Shown: positions 10,517 through 20,413 of the stretch, one piece after another
How the letters are laid out: each line of letters starts with the position of its first letter
Position numbering within the stretch: position 1 is the first letter of the stretch
Assembly (NCBI GenBank): GCA_016617785.1
Contig: JADILM010000005.1
Location: 930,001-994,000 of the forward strand
Reading direction: 5' to 3'
DNA: 64,000 bases
Origin: Sporobolomyces roseus
Taxonomy: Eukaryota > Basidiomycota > Microbotryomycetes > Sporidiobolales > Sporidiobolaceae
Made by a program: the position numbers and the translations under genes
The notes under the pieces: generated by a model
Database searches by the model: none
What the model saw: only the letters and a program-made list of their open reading frames with translations
What the model was told of the DNA's origin: nothing

Positions 10517-12900
10517 GTTGGTTGTGTAGAGTTTTGAAGAGGTCGAGTTTGTGGTGGTGTAGAGTGAAGGGTGAACGTGGATGTGAAGAAGGGAGGAGAA
10601 GGTAGAAGTCGGAACTCGAGGAAATGCGAGGAGCAGGATTCGATCAAAATTCGTTGAATGACGAAACCCATCTCGACTATTTTCGTTGCTACTGCATCGA
10701 GCTGAGCACCTCTCTATATTCGCTGTCGCTTCAGAATGAACAAGATGCTGTCGAAGTTCGAGCTGGAGAGAATCTTGCGAAATTCGATAGCAGCGGTTTG
10801 ACCTCGTCCGACTGCACTTGTCGAAATTGAACGGCTGCCTGTGCCACAAAGGACTTCGAGCTCGTTTGTATTGGGGATAACAGAGTGAGAGTACAGCAGT
10901 GCGCCGCACATGTGAAGGGAGCGCGTTTTCGAAGAATTCGTCGCAATCTTGCAGGAACTACCGATCTTCAGCTGGAGGGCGAGTTCAGAGTTCGAGCTTT
11001 TGGGAGAGAGGTCGACGAGGAGGAGTCGAGGGCGGACGGCGAAGGTAGTTGTTGGACTCTCGAGTCAAGGCAATAACAATGAACTGAGTTATATTCCTAA
11101 CGAGAGTGGTGATGAGAGTAGAGATAGGTAAAGAAGAAGAAAGAATAAAAGAATAGAATAGATCTACAACAAGTTGACTGAACAATCCAGACTTTGGTCA
11201 CGAATGGCAGACGATTCGGGGCCAATTTTCCATTTCACCAAATTCCAGTCCGATAGCGAGAATGAAGTCTAAGCGATGAAGAGAAGCTTAGATTCGATTC
11301 GAGCGAACAGAAAGAGCGAAAGAAGACTTAACAGCGGAACATGAGCTAGGTAATCCTAGCAAATCTCGTTTCGCATTTCTGACAAAATATCTTTTCGTCT
11401 CCAATTCTATATCAAGTCAGCTCGACACTGCTCCTGGCACTATATCCTCGAGCCTACGACTCGAGGGATCATCGAGCAGAGGAGCGGAATACGACGACTG
11501 GACGAGCAAAGTTTGCGAAGAACTCTGAATCCCTCGTCGTTCGAGATCTCTGCTCTAGCGAGATGAGCAGGAACGATCGGTAATGTAGCAAGTCGATCTC
11601 TTACTCTCTAGATCGAAGGAAGGGAGCAAACTATACTTCTATTCGTCAAGGTACGGTAGATCTACCTACCGCTTCGCTTTCGCATCTCTACTTGCTTGGT
11701 AAAGGTGTCAAGTCGGAAACCGCCCCCTAGTCAAACACCTTTGCTTCGAACGGACAGCTCGAGCGGTTCTTTCTTGCGCCCACTCACCGACATGTCAGAT
11801 TCAAGCTACGCTTACCGCTGTCACCTTGCAGGTCAAAAAGTAGCTGAAACTGTACCATCAAGATGACTCTTTGTCCAAGCTATCTTTGTGCTCGGGCACG
11901 CGAGGTACACAGTGAGGTTTTTAACCGAGTGATCTCCTATTGCTTATTGCAAACTAACATCCGCAACGTGTCAAGTCTCCGGACTTGTCCAATCTCTCGC
12001 TGCGAGGCTCATCATCTCGATATGAAGTTCTCTCTTTTTGCTTCTCGTCCTTTGCTTTTGATAGTAGAGTACTCTTGAGCTCAATCTCAGATGTAAAGGA
12101 GAGGCGAGCAAGAACGTGAGCCTGGACAATCATCCAAAAGTGCGCACCTCGCAAGTTCGCAATTTCGTTTATGTTCGAAATTCCGAGTCTCCCTCATTGC
12201 TCGTATCGACAGCTCCATCAGCCTGAGCTTACTGATGATACTGGGTAAGCGCAGACGCTAGTTCGCTGGCACAACGCTCGAAAGATAGGCTCTTCCAAAT
12301 TAGTATGAGATGGGTCGGATCACGAATGCCTGGTTTCGGTTCATCTTTCTTGTCTAGCTTCTGCTCCGTCATCAGCAGCTGTTGCTTCCAGTGACATTGA
12401 GTACGTCTCACAGCTGCGTCTGCTGAGCCAGTCGAGGACTCCTAAGCTTTCCTCAATCTCGCACGTTTCGTCTTTCCGCACTCGTTCTCCTCTCTTGAGT
12501 CGTGAGTATCTGGATATTGTCGTACCATCGCCTTGGAGTTATCTTCGTAGGTCTCAATATCTGAGTCTGCGGCGGTCTCAAGGGGAGAAACGCTCAGGAT
12601 GAAAGAGGTCAAAGCGGACGAACCAATCTGCTCGTGGTCAAGCCGGATACCACACTACTTGATCGTGACTTACGCTATATCAGCTGATCTGTAGACCTAC
12701 AAGCGGTGTCGCATTTGGCTAGACTCCAAGAGAGCGAAGAAGGGTTCGTACGCTCTCTCGGAAAAGTCTGTCGCTCTCGCAGATCACACTAAAGCTTTAC
12801 TTCAAGTTCGCTGTGCCACGAAGCATGCAACTCGCAAGACGGTTGAGAACAAACATTATTTGCAAAGAACCGCAATCGTACAGAAGAACCAAGCTACAGA
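10517..12900. other. 2.4-kb region without a convincing protein gene
   Basis: The longest gene-poor stretch of the window. All open frames are short. One minus-strand piece (about 12229-12411, containing DPTHLILIWKSLSFERCAS) has protein-like composition but no start codon or splice partners that I could join convincingly. I looked for tRNA box patterns and U6-like sequence and found none. Features seen: a CCGCCCCCT (STRE-like CCCCT) at about 11720-11729 inside a small inverted repeat, and several TCGA-rich short palindromes. It may be the long promoter of the stress-type gene at 10516 or hold a non-coding RNA. Confidence 0.4.
11701..11742. repeat. Inverted repeat AAAGGTGT / ACACCTTT around an STRE-like element
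   Basis: Perfect 8-bp arms at 11701-11708 and 11735-11742 enclose 26 bp that contain CCGCCCCCTAG. The arms could be two half-sites for a DNA-binding protein or a weak hairpin. It lies about 1.2 kb upstream of the LEA-like gene, so a stress-response role is conceivable but unproven. Confidence 0.35.
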
Positions 12901-14968
12901 CTAGAAGACAGCCATAAGATTCACATCGAGTTCGTGCGAGCTAGTGAAGCGTACGAAGCAAGTCAGGAAAGCTGTGATGCGAATGAAGAGAAGGGAAGAG
13001 GAAACTTACCACGAAAGTTGAGGTTTCTGATCGTACTTGCCTTTGAGCTCGTCTCGAACTGTGTTCAGCAGTTGACTGAAATCGGATATACGCAGGGAGA
13101 GTGCTACTTTGTCAGTTCCACTTTCAGAAAGACCAACATAGGGATAGCGAATCTGAAACGAACATGTAACTTTGTTGAGGATACTTCGTCAATGCAGTGA
13201 TGAACGCCCAAGACATAGCACCGGTAGCCTGCACGATAGAGAGTCGTCAGCTCTGAGCCCCGGAGAGAAGAAAGCTCGTCGACGCCGTTCCCGAGCCATC
13301 TCTTGATCGACTACTTCGGCGGAAAAGAAGGGAAACTCACCTGGCCAGCTTTCGACGTGTCAGCGGACGTCTGTTCATCCTTGCAGCCACTCCAGGAGAT
13401 AACATCCGCATTCGACGACCTCGTTGCTTTCGCTTTCTGAGTAGCCTTGTCTCCATTCATAATTCGACTTCCGACCGAAGTGATGGATTTGAAGACTCCT
13501 CCTAGATCACCTCGTGCGTACGAAGTCAACGCTCCAAGTGCACCAGATCCCGCATCCTTGAGCATGCTGTGAGAGAAAGAGAGAACAGCGAAACGAAATT
13601 AGTTCGGGGAAAACAAGGGAAAGTGGAAAAAGTTCCGTACCTGGGCTCTTTCAGCACTCCTTGTGTAGAGTAGATGTAAGGTAGATCGAGAGCTGAACCA
13701 GAGTGACACTGGGAAAGATCGTGACAATCAGTTTTCGCACAACTCGTGATCGAAAACCTCGTTAGAAGAGAAAGTATCGACTCACGCAATCCATGATAGC
13801 GGTCAAACGACATCCCTGAGGTAGAGATTGAACCATGATAGCGTTCATTTCGTCATCAACGATCATTCCAGCCTGTTTGAAGTCGAGAGGATAGATCGTT
13901 TCGTCGTTTCCATCGTCCTCGTCTCCATCAAGGTCCTTCGTCGTGCCTCCATGACCTGAGTAGTGGAAGAAGAGAGCGTCGTTGGGTCGAGCATCTTTGA
14001 CGAGCCATTGCATCGCTCGCAACTAGGGTAGACAAGAACGCGCGATTCAGAACCCTACTCCATTCTCAAGCACACGAGAGAGAGAGAAAGAACGTACAAT
14101 GTTGGCTCGAGTAGGAATTGACATCGAGTTGGACTCACGAGAGTCGAGAAGCATAACGATATCTTCTTGTTTGTAATTCTGACGTTCGCATAGCCATTTA
14201 CTCATGTTTCTCGCATCGTTGTGACATCCAGCTAGGGCGTTACTCGTTCCGGTGTAACTGTAGCTCGGAGCTTAGGATTGATCAGCTTTGGACACGAGCG
14301 AGTGTCAGGATCAATCTTTCGCTTCCGACTTACTTGATTCCAATACAAAGTGCCTTTCGTTTCCCGCTCATGTTCGAGTACATTCCAGCGTTGTTCCCCT
14401 CCGGTTGAGCGTGCATCTGAAAGTTCTGATATTGCGAAGGAGCGTTCGAATGGTATTGATTGTTGTTACCGTAGTGAGTCGGGACTGGCATCGAAGGGGA
14501 CGAGTACTGGTTCTGTTGTTGCTGTTGAGGATACTGTCCATTCCCGCCGAACTGGGGAGGTGCTTGATAGCTATAATTGAGCGAGGAAAGGGATCAGTTC
14601 ACCTCACCGTGAAGGTCGATGCGAGAGGAAGGACTTACGATTGATGGTTCGGTTGAGGATGAGGCATCTGCTGATTGTAGTTCTGAGGTACATAGCCCGT
14701 ATTGTAACCCTGTTGAGGGGGAGGAGGAGCTTGATATCCGTATTGAGGAGGGGGAGGTCCACCGTAGCCCATCTGTGGAGGTGGGGGTGCACCATATCCA
14801 CCACCGCCATAGCTATAATCGTAAATCAGAGATCAGCGAGTCAGTATGGATGAGCGAGATCTTGAAGATGATGATGAAATCGTTTGCCTGCACTCACTGT
14901 TGCGGCTGAGGGAATCCCCCTACTGTGTGCTTTCCACCATGCTGTCTTCCAGCTCCAGGGTATGACAT
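12901..14968 (-). CDS. MCA1: Type I metacaspase
   Basis: Caspase-like Arg/Lys-specific cysteine protease linked to proteostasis, ageing and stress death in fungi. It has an N-terminal prodomain rich in Gly/Tyr/Pro/Gln (repeats like GYGGPPPPQ and [11 protein letters not shown]), then [24 protein letters not shown] and the catalytic His motif HYSGHG. The catalytic Cys motif is [19 protein letters not shown], and the typical end is KPQLSCSH...DVNL. The stop codon is in the last small exon (12901-12903), reached by splicing at QLS|C. An intron falls exactly between the two cysteines of DC|CHSG. The start (MSYPGAGR) is the first in-frame ATG. Confident by motif and length (about 430 aa). Confidence 0.93.
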
Positions 14969-15711
14969 AGTTCGATCGAGTAGTGAGAAGTGAACAAGAA
15001 AGTCCGAGATTGCGTCCACCCTCCAAAGTTTCGCTCGAGTTTCGCAGTCGCAAACCGAGAAAAGTTTCCTTTGTAAAGTGTTCGAGTTTCAATGCAAACA
15101 AAAGAAGGAGAGAAAGAAAGAAGTGTCTATCCAAAGCGATGGGAATGAGAACTACCTGGGAATGAGATTGCGAACAATAAAGATAAGAAGATAGGGGAAT
15201 CAAAAGGGATAGAGTACAAGCAACTAAGGAGACTCTAGAGGGAACAAGTGAGAGACGGCGAGAGAGAGGGATTGATTCCTGATCTTGATGGTGGGTCCTC
15301 GAAGGAAACGATCCATTGTCGGATCGATTTTCGGAAAGGCAGCTAAACTAATAGCTCTCACTTCGAGAGGTATCTTTTGTTGTTTTGTTGTGGTTGGGTT
15401 GTCGAGGTAGTTGTGGGTCAGTAGATGTCGCGATCAAGGGTCGATAGACGAAGAGGTTAGTAAGTCGATAAGGTAGTGAAGTCGAAAAGGGGATGAAGGA
15501 AGGCGGAAGAGGGAACTGCTGCTTTGAAGGCCGAGGACGACGGGGAGGATGGGAATGTGTTGATAGTCGTACAAGAGTGACCAGCGCGAAGGGTGTCGAA
15601 AAAGAACTGAAAGATTGAAAGCGAAGTGTTGTGTTTTGCGAAACGAGGTTTTGATGCGAGACGGAATTATGTTCAGTTGGGACGACGAGAGAAGGGCGAT
15701 ACTTGATCCTT
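14969..15711. other. Upstream region of metacaspase and 3' flank of the Cpl1-like gene
   Basis: Both flanking genes are on the minus strand, so this holds the metacaspase promoter/5' UTR. Open frames here (such as about 15348-15700, minus) are continuations past the stop of the upstream gene and look non-coding. No RNA gene or repeat recognised. Confidence 0.45.
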
Positions 15712-17099
15712 TTAGAGGACGCAAGCAGTCTCGTCTCCGCTGACTTGAAGTCCGGGAACGCAAGACACTGAAAAAGGATCAAAGGAATCAGGAAAAATGA
15801 GTCGAGACTGATGACGCGAAAGGTTGACTCACCGACGACACATTGACCTTGTTGGCAAGTGACACTCTCTACACCGAAGATAGCGGTACAGTCTTGACCT
15901 TCGACGTCTGAAGCACAGCCTCCGCATTGTTCCAAATTCGTTTGAGCGTCGATGCACTGTAGAGACGATCGACAGATTCAGCTCAACCCTTCTTCGAGCT
16001 GAACGAGATCGATCGCTTACCTCGTATCCATCGCCGACAGAGCAAGCGAGCTGATCAGCGGGGCATTGAGCACGCTTGGCTTTCTTCGATCCCGCCGAGG
16101 CAGCGAGAGCGCAGATGAAGTCGCTGCTGCACCATCCTGTTCAGTAGATTCATCGCGCACATCGTCAGCGAGATGCTGAGATGCGAGAGCGACAAAGCGA
16201 AGACGAACCAGATTGACACATGTCGTTGGAACCGCATCCGAAACCGTTTGGAACACCTTTCGAAGGAGGAGCCTTGCAAAGCGTGGTCTCGAGGTCGCAC
16301 GATTCTATAAGAAGTATCGTCAGTACCGTTTCGAGGAGAGTAAGTTAGGGACAACGACGACGACTCACGAGAAGTGCATTGCTCGTTGGGAGAAGGAATG
16401 GGTGCCGCTGGGTCTCCGTTGTTACAGGCACTATACATCGATGAAGCTATCAGTAATCGATCGAGCGAGCGAACGGCGACGGTGAAGGGAGAGCTTACGC
16501 TCCGACACCGCCGCAAGTTCCATCTGAACCGCAGAAGAAGAAAGCTTGACAATCGTTGTCTCCATTGGGGCAAGCATCTCCTAAGTATCCTTTGCAGACA
16601 CCATCGGAACCACAAGATCCTGTTTCGATGACGAATGAGGAGAAAGAGTCAGCGACCGATGAATCGTAACGAAAAAAACAAACAAATGTGAACTAACCAT
16701 AGTCGCAATCGAGGTCTTTGGTACAAGCAGCATTCGCGTATCCACAGTAAGAGATCGCGTTGTTGATTGGATCTATCGCAAGGGACAATCGAGGGTTGTC
16801 AGCGGAAAATCCGAACCCTTGGCTTTTTTCGAAAAAGTAAACAACAAAAACGAGAGAAGTAGATGAATGGATCAACATGGTGAGAAAGAGAGGGGGGAGA
16901 ACTTACCAGGTTGACAAACAGCATCAGCCGAGATCTCTCCTTGTGCTTCACCATCTGTACTCCAAGCTAAACAAGATTGGGCATCGCTTGAACCAGCGCA
17001 AGGGAAATCACCAATAGCGAATACTGATGAAGGTGCGAGAGCGAGGAGTGCCAAGACTGATACGAAGAGGTTGGTACGACGAGTAGTAATAGAAGACAT
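15712..17099 (-). CDS. Secreted cysteine-rich protein with PriA/Cpl1-like C-terminal domain
   Basis: The start MSSITTRRTNLFVSVLALLA... is a clear signal peptide, cleaved near VFA-IGD. Several Cys-rich segments follow (ACTKDLDCDYGSCGSDGVC, DACPNGDNDCQAFFFCGSDG) on separate exons. The C-terminal domain has CPADQLAC, then CIDAQTNLEQCGGCAS, GQDCTAI, VTCQQGQCVV and SCVPGLQ. This matches the Cpl1-like domain of basidiomycete PriA and Cryptococcus Cpl1 proteins, where a QCGGC-type core and paired cysteines recur. Predicted to be extracellular and disulphide-bonded, possibly acting at the cell surface. The last exon is short, ending ETACVL. The molecular function of the family is poorly known. Confidence 0.85.
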
Positions 17100-17605
17100 A
17101 TTGGGATTGTGACGAGGTGGAGAAAAGAGGGTTGTTTGTTGAGTGAAAACGATTTGGGGGGGATTCGAGTTTGAACTGGTGGGATAAGAGTGTAAAGTGG
17201 GAGTAGTAGTGCGGTAAAGCGAGCAGTTAGATCGTAGAGGGTTTGTGTATGGAGGGAAGAGGTTTGCCGTCTCTGAAGAAGAAAAAAGAGAAGCAAGAAG
17301 TTTGCGCGTCTTCCCTTTGAGAAAGGCCGAACGTTGATGTAGATTCTACTCAAACATGAACTCGATTCACTGGCACTTTCCTCGAGAACAAAGCGATACG
17401 AGCCTGAATCGGGTCAGACCTTAAGAAGAAGACAGCATTCTCATTTGAGCAGCGACGACTAAAAAGAGGGAACAAAAAAAGATTACAGAGAATTCAAAGA
17501 AATAGAGAGGAATCGTAAAGTGTAGTAGATAGAAAGCAAGCCGACAAAACGGAGAAGAGACAGAGAGCGAGAGTTCTATTATCGATGAGGAATGCGATCG
17601 ACCGT
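17100..17605. other. Intergenic between PHO85 3' end and the Cpl1-like promoter
   Basis: Contains the upstream region of the secreted protein gene and the A/G-rich (+ strand) trailer of PHO85. A purine-rich tract lies near 17460-17560. No gene seen. Confidence 0.4.
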
Positions 17606-19073
17606 TTAGCGAACTTGCTGTTGTTGTTGCTGAGCTCTCGCCTGAGCTTCTTGCATAGCCCTCAACTGCTGTTGTTCAGCCGTCGCTTGTTGTTGTTGAG
17701 GCTGAGCGTTCGATGCTGAAGAGGAGGAAGAAGAACCAGCGGAGAAGTAAGGGCTGCACACGCGATTCGAGAGTCAGTGAATCGTTCTAACGCAGAAGAG
17801 AGAAGGTGAGCGTACTGGTGAAGAGCAGAAGTACAGTCTAGTCGACGAGCGGGATCGAATTGGAGGAGTTTATCGAGGAGGTCGAGAGCTGGAACTAGAT
17901 ATCTCGAGCAAGTTTCGTCAGTCACAAATCGAAAAGTGAGATAGGAGGAAACGCACCGAGTGGGTGTGCTTTAGGGTATAAGGAATTCCAAGGAATACGA
18001 GTCATGCGAGGGAACGGTCGAAGTTGAACCTCGGGCTACATCAAGAGATTAGATTAGCTTGCTCGCAGAAAAGGACAGGGAAAACTCACTGATTCAGAAG
18101 CGATTCTTCGCAAAGTGGCTTCGTCGGGAGTTCCGAGGATGCGAATGATTTGGTTCAATTGATCATTGTTGTCTCGACCACGGAACAGAGGAATACCAGA
18201 AATCATTCTAGAAAGAGTCGAAAGTCAGCTCGAATAGCAGAAGCAGGAGAGAAAGTTGTGCTTACTCTGCCATGATACATCCAGCACTCCACACATCGAT
18301 ACTCGTCGAGTACGTCCTCGAACCAAGGAGAACGTCGGGAGCACGATACCACAAAGTGACTACTTCATTCGAGAACGTATTGACTGGAATCCCGAACGCC
18401 CTCGCCAATCCGAAATCTGCCAACTTCAATTCTCCCTTCTTGTTGATGAGTAAGTTTTGAGGTTTGAGATCGCGGTGGAGGACTCGGTTGTCGTGACAGA
18501 ATGCGGTTCCTTTCAATAACTGCCACATGAAGGAACGAACGACGGCGGGTTCCAACGCTCCCCTCTCCCCATGCGAATCCATGTACTTCTTCAAGTCGAG
18601 GTCCATGTATTCAAATACGAGCATCAACTTTGATTCGGTGTGGATGACATCGTATAATCGAACAATGTTGGGATGTTTGAGCTCCTTCATGAGACTGATC
18701 TCTCGAATTGCGGTCGACGGGGTACCCTCCTCGGCGTCGAGGTGGATCTCCTTCAACGCGACGAGTTCATTCGTGATCCGAGAACGACCCTAATCAGATT
18801 GCGAAAGATTGATGTCAGAGTCAGCGAAATCCAACCTTTCGAAAGTGAAGTTGAACTTGGGCTTGCCTTGTGGACTGTCGCATACTATGAAGAGTATAGT
18901 GAAGGGTGTCAGCTCTCCTCGTGTGGGCAGGTGGGGTTGTATGCTCTGAATGTTTGAAGATTGAATGATCAACTTACAGTTCCTTCTCCCAACTTCTCGA
19001 GTTGAATGTAGCTGTTACGGACGAGTCAGTCTCTAATGTACGATGCGTGAGAGATAAGGAGAAGTTACTTCAT
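17606..19073 (-). CDS. PHO85: Pho85-type cyclin-dependent kinase
   Basis: Ser/Thr kinase of the Pho85/CDK5 group, working with Pcl cyclins in phosphate, glycogen and cell-cycle control. Motifs: glycine loop LGEGTYATVHKG, VALKEI (catalytic Lys), [18 protein letters not shown] (PSTAIRE helix), [20 protein letters not shown] and [15 protein letters not shown]. The VHKGRSR and YMDSHG stretches and the [10 protein letters not shown] activation loop are Pho85-specific. The tail is Gln-rich and unusually long. Exon 1 is just ATGAA (19069-19073). Exon 2 is 34 nt (18978-19011) and exon 3 is 18 nt (18867-18884). The intron after exon 3 (18790-18866) begins with GC rather than GT. Confidence 0.95.
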
Positions 19074-19309
19074 TACGCGTAGAGGTTGACGAGTTTATTG
19101 ATGAAAGGAGGCGAGGAGAGTCGACAGAAATCAGCGAGGGAGAAACTGGAGAGAGTAGGCTTTGGTAGGCTGAGTTGGATAGTATCTAAAAGTGCGTCTG
19201 GCTTGATTTAAAGGCGTTTGTACGAATGGAGAGGGAAGGGAAGCAGGCGGTTGTGGGGAGAATTCTTCTTCTCTTCCTCCCTCCCTTCACTCTCGAAACT
19301 CGATCCACA

Positions 19310-19477
19310 ATGGCATGTTGTAACTGCTACATGAATTGGGCACAATCCTTCCTCACCAATTACGCCTATCCTCTACTCCTCGCTCTATTCGCTTGGATCG
19401 TCAAAAGGCTCTCATCAACCAAGAGCCCTCGCACATTAGCGACATCGCAAAGAAGTGGAATCGCCAAGGTGGAGTGA
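19310..19477 (+). CDS. Doubtful small ORF, 55 aa, one hydrophobic segment
   Basis: ATG in a good context (CCACAATGG) after a CT-rich tract. The product begins MACCNCYMNW, has one likely membrane segment (YPLLLALFAWIV) and a basic tail. It is antisense to the candidate minus-strand gene at 19401-19837, so at most one of them is likely to be real. Not recognised. Confidence 0.3.
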   Translation: MACCNCYMNWAQSFLTNYAYPLLLALFAWIVKRLSSTKSPRTLATSQRSGIAKVE

Positions 19478-19837
19478 GGTAGTAGAGAGGTAGAAGTAGA
19501 AGGTTGCCGAGAAGGAGGGAAAGCGAAGTAGATGTTAAAGTGGTCGAATTGAGGGATTCGCGAAGTGCCGTACGTCCTGAACTACCCACTTCCCTCTTAT
19601 TACTGCTTGCTGACAAGCTGAACTACTAGACGAATCTATGAGCGCGACAGAATGTCATCGACGGCTCAGTTCGCAGCGTTCCCTCCATTTTCGCCCTGCC
19701 AGCGTAGACTTGACAGTCCGCTCACGCACCGACTCGATATCAATCACCGTGACCTTCGGAGGAGGACGTAGAGTGCTGCACGATCGGACTCGGAGAGCGA
19801 GTGGAGGAAGTGAAGCTGAATCGTTGTAGGAGGACAT
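19401..19837 (-). CDS. Doubtful two-exon small membrane protein
   Basis: ATG at 19837 opens MSSYNDSASLPPLALR..., with codon use like its neighbours. A good donor (C|GTGAGC) and an acceptor (TTGTCAG) join it in frame to a second exon encoding SSNKREVGSSGRTALRES and a hydrophobic segment (LSLLLGNLLLLPLYYL). The stop lies near 19401. Total about 107 aa. Not recognised. Competes with the antisense ORF at 19310-19477. Confidence 0.33.
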
Positions 19838-20413
19838 GCGGGAAGTTGAAACGACGGAGTTTGAGCGAGGTCTCGTCTGTAGCTGGTTCCCGATGACTGC
19901 GAATGTATACATACTCAAAGTAGAGAGAGAGTTCGAGAGATGCGAGACTCTTGAAATTTCTTGCGAGTTTGCAAGTTTGCGAAATGCTGTCGAGAGGATT
20001 GTCCTTCCCTTCTCTTTTTCACTTTTCACTCAATTCTCCTCAACAGCGTCAGACTATGAATCTAATTGAAGAATTCAGTTCCAATCGATGTAAGTTCACC
20101 CTTTCATGATCTCCCTTGTTTCATCTCGAGGGAGGTCTCTTACCGCGAAGAGCTGACCATCTGGAGTCACTGAGAGGGAATAGGATAGTGAGCTAGTCAC
20201 CACGTCGAGAGGTGCTGGTTAATTGGTCGTGCAGAGGATGAATTGGTTCAATCTGTGAGGTCTAATCCCGATGAATCTGTGTCGAGGTCCCCTTCGAATG
20301 ACCGATTCATGACTTTCGTGATCTCACAGTGCGATTGTATTCGAGACTGTGGAACAAGCTTTGGGTTTCCGACGTTTGATTAGAAATGGATTCGCTTTTT
20401 CGCAGACTCATCC

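Noticed and set aside
10517..10909. N-terminal extension of the LEA-like protein
   Set aside because: The open frame upstream has no ATG, and MFRSVLPTLR is a classic presequence start.
10517..12900. tRNA or snRNA gene in the long gap
   Set aside because: No A/B-box pair (no GGTTCRANTCC), no U6-like start or other recognisable RNA core.
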